From NCBI GenBank assembly GCA_964291275.2, contig OZ219800.1, forward strand, positions 1 to 64,000: a stretch of 64,000 nucleotides of DNA, given 5' to 3'. This DNA is from Bin80 sp964291275. Its GTDB lineage: Bacteria > Bacteroidota > Rhodothermia > Rhodothermales > Bin80. Under the pieces are notes generated by a model that was not told where the DNA came from, ran no database searches, and saw only the letters and a list, made by a program, of their open reading frames with translations. The position numbers and the translations under genes were made by a program. Position 1 is the stretch's first letter, and the number at the start of each line of letters is the position of its first letter. Shown piece after piece: positions 18,187-27,194 of the stretch.

Positions 18187-20755
18187 AGCCCTGCCCATTA
18201 CCCAAGTAATGGTGTAGTCTAACTATTGTGGGAGATCCGTGAGCGTTTTTTCTACCGCCGTGATTGTCTGGTCGGAGCGCCTCTTTACAGCGCACGCCTT
18301 GATGGTCCGCAGCATAGGGTGACGGAGCGTTTTCACGCTTGGGTTCACGGTACCGGTACGTCCGGGCCATAGCATTGGGGTAAGAGTCTCCCGTTTCGTG
18401 AGGGTATCACGAATCTGCACAGCAGCAGCAGCGGGCCTGGGTCTCCTCAATGTGCATCTGATAGCCCACCAAGGCCATAGCGAGTCGTTCGATTCCCCTC
18501 CACATGACCTGATGGCCCGGCGGTGGGGCACGATTCCGGTTTTGATAGCCGCCCAACACCCCCACCAGCAACATGGCGTCCCGCAGCATCTTGGGTTCCG
18601 GCAGTCGTACCCGCTTGGCGTAGCCGGTCAAGAATCCAAGTTCCAGTTCTGTGAAGAATACCGACGGATCCAGCTCCGGCATGGTTCGCCCCAACAGCGT
18701 CAGCACCATGAGACGCCAGGCAATCACACAGTAGATCGCCAATGCCCGTTCCAGTCTTAAGGCGCTCCGCAGCTGCATATGTTCCACTTTGCAGCCACTC
18801 TTGAGCACCCGGAAAAAGTCCTCAATCCGCCAACGTTTCAGATAATACCCCAGCACCCGCTCCGCAGCCCGGGCCGAGGGCACCGCAAGACTGGTCAGCA
18901 GATACCATTCAATCGCCTTTTCACCCGCAGGCGGCGAGACTTCTTTGATATGCACCCCGGTGAGCGTCACCGGATCCGCATCCGCAACCAGTGGAGTCGC
19001 GGGCAGCGTAACCGGGCCATAGCGTACTTCGGCATCGGCGACGCGATAGGCGCGTCCGGCCGTCTTCGACCGCACGGACCGGCGATGAATCTCAATCCTG
19101 ATCGTCTTGGCAGCTTTGCCACCGGACATCGTCTCAAACAGCTTTTTGCCTTTTGCCAGACGCCGATTCTTAGATGCCCGCACCAGCAGATCAACCCGCT
19201 TGTGCTGCCGCTGCGCATCAAAGAGCGCAAAACTGTCGCCCTCCCGATCCATCACGCAGAGGACCTTGATCTTGCGCGATAGCTCCTGCGCGGCTTCACA
19301 AATATCCGCATAACCATCCAGCCACCGCTGCGCCTTTGGCTTCAACGGTCCATCGGTCGGATCTTTGTAACTGCACCGCAACACGCCCAGTGGCAGACCA
19401 TCGGTGGTGGTCGCCAGCGTGGTATGAATATGCAGTCCCCGCGATTTGGTCGTGGTCTGATTCTGACCAATGACTTCCAAGTCCTCGCAGGCCAGACGCG
19501 ACCCGTAATTGAGCCGACTGCCATCCTGGATGCATAAGACCACCTTTTGGCTGCGCATACGCTCTATGGTACGCGCCCGATGCGGGGCCAACACGTTCTC
19601 CGGCGTCACCTCAGACGCCGGATCGCTCGCCAGCAGGCGATAATGCCCCTTGACCGCCGCCCGATCATAGCCCGTGTTCCCGGTAATCGCCGCGCCGATG
19701 GTATCGGCGAGCAGAGACGCACTCTTGACCAGCCGCGCCGAGCGCAGCGCGTTGCCCAGCGGCGCATCCCCAAACTCGGCATCGGCCCACTGTTCGCTAT
19801 CCAACATCTCACCAGGTTGTCTGACCGGACGTAATTCCACCGCAGGCACCCCCAGTTGCTGACGCCACCTGCGATTAAGTTCGTATACATACAACGCCTT
19901 CGGCGGCTCCGGAGTGTCATGGCGGAGGCCGCCAGCGGTTTGTCCAATGTACTGAAAATTGGTGGCCTTGAAGCAGGAACCCGACCATTCGGGATCCACA
20001 TAGGTTTCAACGATCCACACCCGGTAGCCGTAATGCTGCTGATAGTCCTCAGCCAGTCGCCTGAGCAGGCGACTGAGCACGTAGCTGGCCAGATGCTGGC
20101 ATCGCTCCCGCATCAGGAATCGGCTCAGACACACCACACGGTGCAGATGGGCCTGTCGCTGTGCGTCCGACCAGGCCATCCACTGCTCCCGGGCCGCCAG
20201 TCGCAGGGCGGCCGCCGAAAAACCGACCGCACCCACATAACCGTGTGCACTGTCAATCAGATACCGTACCTGGGCACCGCAAAATGTCGTCACTCCACGC
20301 GGATGCTCATGATGCAACAGCGTGTTCCAAATCTCACGCTGATCGGTGTCGGTCACCTTAACCAGCGTAAGACCCTCCACCTCGTTAACAACCTCAGGCA
20401 AACGTTCCGGGGCAGGCACCGGTTCGGCCAGCAGGCGGGGACCCGCCCCCGCCGCGTAATTGTTCGTCGGCGCAGGCAATGCTATCCGCCCACGGTCGGC
20501 CAGCTTTGACAACGCACGGGCGCAAGTGGACACCTGCAACCGACCGCAGGCATCAACGAATGTGAAAAGTTCACACACGCGCCTTGCTATCGCCGCGCGC
20601 GTGGACAACGCGGCATCGCCCAACACCGCGGTGAGACGCGACTGCGATTCCGGAGCACTCAAGGTGCGCAAAACCTGACTCTGCGTGAACATGCCACCAA
20701 TATATGGGGCACTGTTCAGAATGTCAAGTCAAAAAGTTGGGTAATGGGCAGGGCT
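18187..20755. mobile_element. IS4-type insertion sequence encoding a DruA-like/transposase fusion
   Basis: An exact 18-base inverted repeat (AGCCCTGCCCATTACCCA at 18187-18204, its complement at 20738-20755) brackets the single transposase gene. With one mismatch the match extends about three bases further outwards. I see no clear target duplication, so the element may have moved with a deletion. The right flank is a 5'-truncated IS1634-type gene and the left flank an IstB stub. Confidence 0.75.
18407..20692 (-). CDS. IS4-family transposase with N-terminal DruA-like (DUF4338) domain
   Basis: 761 residues. Residues about 85-320 resemble the DruA/DUF4338 fold: VGAVGFSAAALRLAAREQW, then RVVCLSRFLM, LASYVLSRLLRRL and a YRVWIVETYVDPEWSGSCF block. 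The C-terminal half is an IS4/Tn5-type DDE transposase: first aspartate in CIQDGSRLNY, second in CVMDREGDSF, and glutamate 624 inside the Y(2)R(3)E(6)K signature (YLKRWRIEDFFRVLKSGCK). All three catalytic residues are present, so it could be active. DruA is best known from the Druantia anti-phage system. Its presence as part of a transposase suggests a DNA-handling role; that is inference. It is encoded inside matched terminal repeats. Much longer than ordinary IS4 transposases (about 400-480 residues) because of the extra domain. Confidence 0.82.
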   Translation of the reverse strand: MFTQSQVLRTLSAPESQSRLTAVLGDAALSTRAAIARRVCELFTFVDACGRLQVSTCARALSKLADRGRIALPAPTNNYAAGAGPRLLAEPVPAPERLPEVVNEVEGLTLVKVTDTDQREIWNTLLHHEHPRGVTTFCGAQVRYLIDSAHGYVGAVGFSAAALRLAAREQWMAWSDAQRQAHLHRVVCLSRFLMRERCQHLASYVLSRLLRRLAEDYQQHYGYRVWIVETYVDPEWSGSCFKATNFQYIGQTAGGLRHDTPEPPKALYVYELNRRWRQQLGVPAVELRPVRQPGEMLDSEQWADAEFGDAPLGNALRSARLVKSASLLADTIGAAITGNTGYDRAAVKGHYRLLASDPASEVTPENVLAPHRARTIERMRSQKVVLCIQDGSRLNYGSRLACEDLEVIGQNQTTTKSRGLHIHTTLATTTDGLPLGVLRCSYKDPTDGPLKPKAQRWLDGYADICEAAQELSRKIKVLCVMDREGDSFALFDAQRQHKRVDLLVRASKNRRLAKGKKLFETMSGGKAAKTIRIEIHRRSVRSKTAGRAYRVADAEVRYGPVTLPATPLVADADPVTLTGVHIKEVSPPAGEKAIEWYLLTSLAVPSARAAERVLGYYLKRWRIEDFFRVLKSGCKVEHMQLRSALRLERALAIYCVIAWRLMVLTLLGRTMPELDPSVFFTELELGFLTGYAKRVRLPEPKMLRDAMLLVGVLGGYQNRNRAPPPGHQVMWRGIERLAMALVGYQMHIEETQARCCCCADS

Positions 20756-21990
20756 TGGGGGTGAAATTCCCCCGGGCTACTCGACCGTTCTATCATGGAC
20801 AGGAGAAGGGGGAGTTGCTCCGTTATGGGCGCAGCAAACAAAAGCGGAACGACTGTCCACTCGTTACGCTGGCGATGACGCTGGATGCCTCGGGATTCCC
20901 GCGCAATGTGGAGATTCTGCCGGGCAATGCCAGTGAACCGGGCACGCTGAAACAAGCCATCGAGCAGCTCAATGGAGATCGGCCCACGGTGATCATGGAT
21001 GCTGGCATTGCGACGAAGGCGAATCTGGCCTACTTGAAAGAACAGGGACTGGACTGGATTGCGGTGGAGCGTTCCAAAGCCCCTCCGGTGCCCGAGGGCA
21101 AGCCGGATGAGCAGTTTGAGACCGCGGGTGGGGTAAAGATCAAAGCATGGAAGATCATTGAAGCGGAGGGAGAGGCTGAAGAAGAGGGAGAGGTTGAAGA
21201 AGCGGAGGGCGGCGTTGAAGAAGCGGGAGAACTGCGCGTCTATGTGCACAGTGAGGCCAAGCAGGCGACGGAGGATCAGATTCTCGAAACCAAATGTGAG
21301 AAGTTTTTAGAGGCGCTCACGAAACTACATGCGGGCCTCTCGAAGCCTGGATGTCTGAAAAACTACCACAAGGTTCTGGTGAAGGTGGGTCGTCTGCGGG
21401 AAAAGTTCAAGCAGGTGTCGCACTTGTATGAGGTGACGGTGACCCCCAAAAAGGGAACCAAGTTTGCCGCGTCCATCACGGTGACGCGGCAAGCCTCGCA
21501 TACACGTCGAACCCTGGCCAGTGGCGGGTATGTGCTTCGGACCAGTCATACCGGATGGTCGGTGGAAACGATTGCACGAACCTACTGGCGACTGACCGAG
21601 ATTGAGCGCACGTTCCGCGTCATGAAGTCGGACCTCGGACTGCGGCCCATCTATCACAGCAAGGATGAACGCATTGAGGGGCATCTGTTCATCACCGTAC
21701 TGGCGTATCATGCGGCGCATTTGGTTCGGACCAAGCTCAAGCGCCACAACATCCACGATAGCTGGCATACGCTTCGAACCCGTCTCAACCGGGCCAAGCG
21801 GATTACCACCCGGATGCCCAAAAACAAGCACCGCTATCTGATCACGAATATGGATCAGGACCTGACCCCGTTTTTATTGCAACTCTTTGCATGTCTCGGA
21901 TTAAAGTATGATCCCAAGGCAACCAAAACGGTAACGGAATACGTTGAGGAACCGAGCTCCCCGGCGACCACAAAACCCCCAGACCCCTAA
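20756..21990 (+). pseudogene. IS1634-type transposase, 5'-truncated
   Basis: The recognisable protein starts around 20780 (FYHGQEKGELLRYGRSKQKR). The open frame extends a little upstream into the IS4 element end, which is not real coding. Present are a catalytic aspartate (VIMDAGIATKANLAYL), a beta-rich insertion region and the glutamate segment (WRLTEIERTFRVMKSDLGLRP, then HSKDERIEGHLFI). The N-terminal third of the family, with the DNA-binding part and first acidic residue, is missing, removed with the IS4 junction at 20755. A low-complexity Glu/Gly tract at about 21165-21230 is odd for the family. Confidence 0.8.
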
Positions 21991-22020
21991 TACATGCGTA
22001 GCTGTTCGTGAGGGTGGGGA

Positions 22021-22494
22021 TTGTGGACTCCTGGTGGAGCAGCCCGAGTTGTGTCCAGTTGCAACTGGACAGGCCAAATTACGGTGACCGCTGCCCCGAA
22101 GAGGCGGCAAAACCAGAACCAGAATCGCCCTAAATTACCCCAGATCGATTCGGTAACTCTCAGTGGACCATACCCCCCCCAAAAATCGACCGAAAACGGG
22201 AATGGGGAAATTCCGTACTTCCAGAGCACTATGAAATGGCGAACTTGGGACAAGTGTCAAGGTTGTGATCGACCATTCGACGATTCACGCTATCTGCAAC
22301 TCGACCATAATACACCGAGAGCAGATGGAGGGATAAATCATATATCGAATCGTGTCTTGCTTTGTGGCCCCTGCAATCGGCTCAAGAGCAACCTCCTCAC
22401 ATTGTCCGGTCTACGCCTTAAGAACAAGGAACTGGGGTATATGGTGAGTGCAGTAGATCAAAACAGAAATCTCCCAAAACCACTGTTATCATGA
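22021..22494 (+). CDS. HNH nuclease-domain protein, possibly a C-terminal remnant
   Basis: The C-terminal 90 residues hold a zinc-binding HNH motif: CQGC, then LQLDHNTPRADGG, N...LLCGPCNRLK. The four cysteines and the DH pair are all present. Residues 1-70 are low-complexity (KRRQNQNQNRPK) and look unlike a folded domain; an ATG at 22231 would give the HNH part alone. The motif spacing and the following LSGLRLKNKELGYMV resemble HNH tails attached to some DNA methyltransferases, so this may be a remnant of one. It overlaps the next gene by ATGA. The pair sits between a truncated transposase and the subtilase, a typical accessory position. Confidence 0.6.
   Translation: MWTPGGAARVVSSCNWTGQITVTAAPKRRQNQNQNRPKLPQIDSVTLSGPYPPQKSTENGNGEIPYFQSTMKWRTWDKCQGCDRPFDDSRYLQLDHNTPRADGGINHISNRVLLCGPCNRLKSNLLTLSGLRLKNKELGYMVSAVDQNRNLPKPLLS
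22053..22070. repeat. Perfect 18-base palindrome
   Basis: GTCCAGTTG followed directly by its reverse complement CAACTGGAC, with no spacer. It lies upstream of the HNH motif, inside the low-complexity 5' part of that frame, and could be an operator or a recombination/IS-end relic. Nothing in the window repeats it as far as I can see. Confidence 0.6.
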
Positions 22495-22754
22495 AGCTGA
22501 TCAACTCTCTTATTTATGACATTTTGATTTTTATTGAAAAACATGAAGAACCTGGGCCGTACAAATTGCCCCAACAATTCGGTGATTACACAAGAGGTCA
22601 GGTCAACTACCACATCCGAATGTGCCAAGAGGCTGGTTTTATAGAGCATGGCCGTTCCCAGATTGGGCTTACTGGTTATCCTAGCTACTTTGAAATCGGT
22701 GAGCTCACTTGGGAAGGGCATCAAGAAATACAGCGCCGACGCAATGGAAAATGA
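22491..22754 (+). CDS. DUF2513-like small winged-helix-type protein
   Basis: 87 residues: MKLINSLIYDILIFIEKHEE, then YTRGQVNYHIRMCQEAGFIEHG and a C-terminal ELTWEGHQEIQ. The order (helix, HIRMCQEAGFIE recognition-like helix, LTWEGH end) is that of DUF2513 proteins, small winged-helix-like proteins common in prophages and islands. It is slightly shorter than usual. The start overlaps the HNH stop as ATGA, so the two are co-translated. Function is unknown; a transcriptional or defence-associated role is only inference. Confidence 0.55.
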   Translation: MKLINSLIYDILIFIEKHEEPGPYKLPQQFGDYTRGQVNYHIRMCQEAGFIEHGRSQIGLTGYPSYFEIGELTWEGHQEIQRRRNGK

Positions 22755-22927
22755 AACTAATTGTTCAATTTACTTTTTAATTCCCTAAACTTGCTGCCTA
22801 AGTACAATTCAAGATGTGCCTACTTTCTGAAAAATCTCTAATTCCTTTCCACCTTTCTATGTAATTCCCTATTGTTACGATGGGATTCTCGTACGGATAT
22901 CTTCCTTTTACCATATACACGCGCCGA

Positions 22928-25900
22928 ATGATTTTCCTTCTTTCTGCATGCAAACCAAGGGGCGGAAGCTTTTTCATCTCCGCAGCCCTTCTACTAATCC
23001 TGGCCTTACTTGCGCCGACAGCCTTGGCGCAGAAGAAGCCCACCGACGGCAGTCACGCCCGCCGCAAGCTAGATGCCTTACTTGCGCCAACAGCCTTGGC
23101 GCAGGAGGAGCCAGCGTACAAGACCGGCGTCGTCGTGGTCCAGTTTACTCCCGAGGTCTCCATTGCCAACAAGGCCGCCCGTGCAGGACTTCAGGAATTT
23201 GATAGCAGGGCAGCAGGTTACGGCGTCCACCTGATTGAGCGCGTGTATCCGTTTCTGGACCACGTGGAGCCAACGCCAAAGACCCGTCGCAACCTTCTGG
23301 CACTCCGCCGCACGTACTACGTGCGCTATACTGCCGACGTTCTACCGAAAGAGATTGCCTCCGATCTGGCTTCGGCGCCGGGCGTGGTGTATGCCGAGCC
23401 AGTGCTGATTAATCGGATGCAGGCGGGCCGCCGGCAGCGCGTGGATCCAAATGATCCGCGCTTTGGCGATCAACCGGAGCTTCGTCTGTTGCAGTTACCG
23501 GAGGCGTGGGATGTGGTTAAGGGCGAAGAGGGCGCGCCGCGGGTCGTGATAGCGGTTGTGGACGGGGGCGGCGAATGGCGCCACGAGGATCTTCGCGCCA
23601 ACGTGTGGACGAATCCAGGCGAGATCCCAGGCAACGGCATTGATGACGACAACAACGGGTTCATCGATGACGTGCACGGCGTCAATTTTGCCAACCAAGA
23701 CGACAGGGACAACGATCCGACGGGGTTGCCGGAGACGCCCGGCAGTGCTCTTCACGGCACGGCGAGTGCGGGATCGGCGAGTGCCGTGACCGACAACGGC
23801 ATAGGCGTAGCCGGTGCGGCCTGGAACGCCGAGATCATGCATATCAATACCAGTTGCGGGAGAGCTGAAAGCGACGGGGGCATCTGCTACGGCTACGAAG
23901 GCATCCTCTATGCGGCCGCCAACGGGGCGGACATCATCAACGCGAGTTGGGGCGGTCTGGAGGACACCGATGATAAAGTCACGTCTGTTGACCAGACGCT
24001 GGATTTGGCCACGGACATGGGCGCGCTCGTGGTGGCATCGGCTAGTAACGATAATATCAACAACGACCTGTTTCGGTACTACCCTGCCCGCAATCCGCGG
24101 GTGCTGTCGGTGGGTGCCACGGAGAAGGCCACACGCCAGCGGGCGGGCTTTTCGAACTACGGGAAGCTGGTGAACGTCTTTGCACCGGGCGTGGACATTC
24201 TGACGACCGAATCCGACAACGGGTATGTGCTTGTCAGCGGCACGTCGTTTTCGTCGCCACTGACGGCCGGCGTGGCGGCCTTGGTGAAGACGAAGTTTCC
24301 CGAGATGACGCCGGACGCGCTGCGGGAGCACATTCGTCTGACGAGCGACAACATGGATGCGGAGAACCCGAGCCTGGCCGGTCATCTGGGACGCGGGTTT
24401 GTCAATGCGCTGGCCGCTGTTCAGACGCCGTCCTTGCCCGCGGTACGCCTCAAGCGCTGGAGCTGGGCCGACCGCGACGGCGACCGCCAGATAGCATCCG
24501 GCGATGCGGTAACGGTAACGGCAACGGTGGTCAACTATCTTTCCGATGCCCGTCAGCTCACAGTGGAGCTCGTGGAGGCCGAGCCGTATCCGTTCATAGA
24601 AATGACGGTGGGGAAAGCGGATGTCGGCTATCTGGCCAGCGGAGACTCGGTTGAGGTCCGATTTGAGTTCAGGGTGGCCACGGATACGCCTGTGAACCAG
24701 CGGGTGCGATTCTATACGCACATCCGCGACGGTGCGCACGAGGACCAGGCGGATATGCTTTCGTTTCAGGTCAACCGTTCGCTGGAGGAAGTGCACCGGA
24801 GCCTGAGTGCTCTTTACACGGCAACGGGCGGCAACAACTGGACGGACAATCACAACTGGGACCTCACGCGGGTTCCGACCGAGGAGGAGCTGGGGACGTG
24901 GGCTGGCGTTGATCTGAGCGAGGGATGGCTGGTCAAGTTAGGTTTGTCCCAGAATAATCTCACGGGACAGTTGCCGTCCGAGCTCGGCAATCTCACGCAG
25001 CTGCAGCACCTGTGGCTGGAGCAGAATTCCCTTACCGGGGCGATTCCACCCGAGCTCGGCAATCTCACGCAGCTGCAGCACCTGTGGCTGGAGCAGAATT
25101 CCCTTACCGGGGCGATTCCACCCGAGCTCGGCAACCTCACGCAGCTGACGTGGCTGGATCTGTTTCACAATTCCCTTACCGGGGCGATTCCGCCCGAGCT
25201 CGGCAAACTCTCGCAGCTGCAAGACCTGGGTCTGTATGGCAATGCTCTTACCGGGGCGATTCCGCCCGAGCTCGGCAAACTCTCGCAGCTGCAGGTGCTG
25301 TGGCTGGAGCATAATTCCCTTACCGGGACGATTCCGCCCGAGTTCGGCAACCTTACGCAGCTGCGGTCGCTGGATATGTTTGACAATTCCCTTACCGGGG
25401 CGATTCCGCCCGAGCTCGGCAATCTCACGCAGCTGCAGAACTTGGGTCTGCAGAACAATTCCCTCACCGGGGCGATTCCGCCCGAGCTCGGCAAACTCTC
25501 GCAGCTGCAGGTGCTGTGGCTGGAGCATAATTCCCTTACCGGGGTGATTCCGCCCGAGCTCGGCAACCTCACGCAGCTGTGGTGGCTGGATCTGTTTGAC
25601 AATACCCTTACCGGGCAGATTCCGCCCGAGCTCGGCAACCTCGGGCAGCTGGAGCAGCTGGATCTGTCCAATAACCAATTAACTGGCGTGCTACCGCGCA
25701 GCTTTATGCAGTTGGACAATCTCCGGTCTTTCGACTTTGATGGTCAGGCACTCTGTGCTCCGGCTGACGATGCGTTTCAGGGTTGGCTCAGCAGTATCCC
25801 GGACGTAAGCGGTCCGACCTGTGGCCCGTTGCAATTTGCAAATGACGTGGATAACCGGACCTTTACCGTGAACCGGCCCGTTGCTTCGTTTGTCCTTCCC

Positions 25901-26677
25901 GAGGCCACCGGCGGTGCGACTCCGTACACCTATGTGCTGGAGCCTGCACTGCCCACAGGATTGAACTTTGACGCCTCCTCGCGGACCATTAGCGGCACAC
26001 CGACAGCGGTCACGCCCGCCGCAAGCTATATGTATTCGGCTGCTGACAACTCCGGGAACGCCGCCAGTCTGACGTTCACGGTTGAAGTCGTTCCGGCCGT
26101 TTCGTTCGGGGACATGATTGCCGATCTGTCCTTTGCTCTCGCACAGCCCATTGATCCACTCGTTCTTCCCGAAGCCGCAGGAGGCGCTGCTCCAGTAACG
26201 TATGTCTTGACCCCCGCGCTTCCGACAGGACTGGCTTTTGACGCTACTGCCCGCACCTTGACCGGAACGCCGACCGTGGTCACAGATGCTCCAAAGCCGT
26301 ACAAGTACAGCGCCACCGGGGCAAACGGCTCCCGCGACAGTTTACTGTTTACTGTGGAGGTATTCTCTTCGGTGGCGGCCGAACACGAATCGTTGCCAGA
26401 GTCCTTTGCCGTGCACGGCAACTATCCCAATCCGTTCCGGGAGTCCACGCACCTTGTGTTTGACCTTCCCTGGCCTGCCAGCGTGACGGTCGAGGTCATG
26501 GACATAACGGGCCGGCGCGTGTTTACCGTGCCGGCAACCGGGAAAGCTGCGGGATGGAGGCATATGATTCCGCTGAGCGGTCGTGCGATGCCTTCCGGCT
26601 TGTACCTGTACCGCCTGACGGCTACTTCGCCGGAGGGAAGCTCCGTTCACACAGGCAGCTTCGTACGTATAAGGTGA
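22928..26677 (+). CDS. Exported subtilase (S8) with leucine-rich repeats, Ig-like modules and type IX sorting domain
   Basis: About 1249 residues from the 22928 start, chosen for its signal peptide (an ATG at 22880 is also in frame). The catalytic triad is readable: Asp212 (IAVVDGGGEW), His276 (SALHGTASAG) and Ser440 (SGTSFSSPLTAG), with the oxyanion segment INASWGG between. Residues about 670-945 hold 11-12 plant-type LRRs of 24 residues (LTGAIPPELGNLTQ). Two He_PIG-like Ig modules follow (LPTGLNFDASSRTISGTP and its repeat), then the sorting domain from about residue 1156 (GNYPNPFRESTHLVFDLP). Probable role: a cell-surface or secreted protease using LRRs to bind a substrate. Odd feature: the end of the signal peptide, LLAPTALAQ, occurs twice 23 residues apart. 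A standalone gene; the next annotated features are IS remnants. Confidence 0.88.
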   Translation: MIFLLSACKPRGGSFFISAALLLILALLAPTALAQKKPTDGSHARRKLDALLAPTALAQEEPAYKTGVVVVQFTPEVSIANKAARAGLQEFDSRAAGYGVHLIERVYPFLDHVEPTPKTRRNLLALRRTYYVRYTADVLPKEIASDLASAPGVVYAEPVLINRMQAGRRQRVDPNDPRFGDQPELRLLQLPEAWDVVKGEEGAPRVVIAVVDGGGEWRHEDLRANVWTNPGEIPGNGIDDDNNGFIDDVHGVNFANQDDRDNDPTGLPETPGSALHGTASAGSASAVTDNGIGVAGAAWNAEIMHINTSCGRAESDGGICYGYEGILYAAANGADIINASWGGLEDTDDKVTSVDQTLDLATDMGALVVASASNDNINNDLFRYYPARNPRVLSVGATEKATRQRAGFSNYGKLVNVFAPGVDILTTESDNGYVLVSGTSFSSPLTAGVAALVKTKFPEMTPDALREHIRLTSDNMDAENPSLAGHLGRGFVNALAAVQTPSLPAVRLKRWSWADRDGDRQIASGDAVTVTATVVNYLSDARQLTVELVEAEPYPFIEMTVGKADVGYLASGDSVEVRFEFRVATDTPVNQRVRFYTHIRDGAHEDQADMLSFQVNRSLEEVHRSLSALYTATGGNNWTDNHNWDLTRVPTEEELGTWAGVDLSEGWLVKLGLSQNNLTGQLPSELGNLTQLQHLWLEQNSLTGAIPPELGNLTQLQHLWLEQNSLTGAIPPELGNLTQLTWLDLFHNSLTGAIPPELGKLSQLQDLGLYGNALTGAIPPELGKLSQLQVLWLEHNSLTGTIPPEFGNLTQLRSLDMFDNSLTGAIPPELGNLTQLQNLGLQNNSLTGAIPPELGKLSQLQVLWLEHNSLTGVIPPELGNLTQLWWLDLFDNTLTGQIPPELGNLGQLEQLDLSNNQLTGVLPRSFMQLDNLRSFDFDGQALCAPADDAFQGWLSSIPDVSGPTCGPLQFANDVDNRTFTVNRPVASFVLPEATGGATPYTYVLEPALPTGLNFDASSRTISGTPTAVTPAASYMYSAADNSGNAASLTFTVEVVPAVSFGDMIADLSFALAQPIDPLVLPEAAGGAAPVTYVLTPALPTGLAFDATARTLTGTPTVVTDAPKPYKYSATGANGSRDSLLFTVEVFSSVAAEHESLPESFAVHGNYPNPFRESTHLVFDLPWPASVTVEVMDITGRRVFTVPATGKAAGWRHMIPLSGRAMPSGLYLYRLTATSPEGSSVHTGSFVRIR
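24940..25690 (+). repeat. 72-base leucine-rich repeat array
   Basis: Eleven tandem 72-base units, each encoding one 24-residue LRR, within the subtilase gene. The first two full units (about 24998-25069 and 25070-25141) are almost identical in DNA, and several units share the same central block, so the array is still expanding or being homogenised. Confidence 0.85.
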
Positions 26678-26811
26678 AGACACAACAGAAACTCGTGAGT
26701 CCGACTGCAGCTTCATGCGTATTCCGAGCCATGTGGGCCACCATTCCGAGCGAAGTGGGCCACCTCCACCCATATCTGAACTCCCCCTGTATCTTATACA
26801 CGATGCTTAAC

Positions 26812-26830
26812 TAGTGCTTGCCCGAAAATA
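26812..26830. repeat. Solo ISNCY-like terminal repeat
   Basis: TAGTGCTTGCCCGAAAATA matches the left end of the ISNCY-like element at 41132 in 16 of 19 positions and the reversed right end in about 17 of 19, but no ISNCY body follows. It sits 17 bases beyond the stop of an ISL3 remnant, so it may instead be the true end of that ISL3 element. Confidence 0.55.
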
Positions 26831-26847
26831 TAAATCTGGGGCTTCCA

Positions 26848-27105
26848 CTAATTTAGTGAAACCCTCGTTTTTGAGACAGCATCTGGATATAGATTCAGTC
26901 CACCGAGATAGAAGTAAATTGCATTTGCTAGCCGTTTGGTATTTCGAAATCCGCGGCAACGGACTTTGATCGTTTTGATTCGACTGTTAATGCTTTCTGC
27001 TGGCCCATTACTGGCTTTGAGAACGATTGCATTGAGAATTCCCCAAACCCATTTTCGCCGACGTATGAAGTTTTTGCTGGTTATGAGCCAGTATTTTTCA
27101 AATAA
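26848..27105 (-). pseudogene. ISL3-type transposase, C-terminal remnant with internal deletion
   Basis: The minus-strand reading matches the 3' end of the ISL3 gene at 61480-62736. It starts with KYWLITSKNFIRRRK (compare KYDWLTNKQNMSVRQK), then jumps about 75 residues to WVWGILNAIVLKASNGP and carries on through the AESINSRIK glutamate region to the same terminal serine-leucine-asparagine and stop. The first two catalytic aspartates are lost. Right of it lies the IS256-type element. Confidence 0.85.
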
Positions 27106-27194
27106 GAGGGAGCGATATGGGTGTCAGGGGGATGCGTCAAATTTAGTGGGGGTTCGGGGGAGTAACGATAATGACTTAACCCGATCCTTCCTTG

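Noticed and set aside
20704..20779. First codons of the open frame leading into the IS1634-type gene
   Set aside because: They lie partly in the IS4 terminal repeat and do not match the transposase family; treated as read-through across a junction.
24938..25719. Long antisense frames over the LRR array, and the array as a possible CRISPR
   Set aside because: The 72-base period is exactly one 24-residue LRR, there are no unique spacers, and the sense frame continues on both sides.
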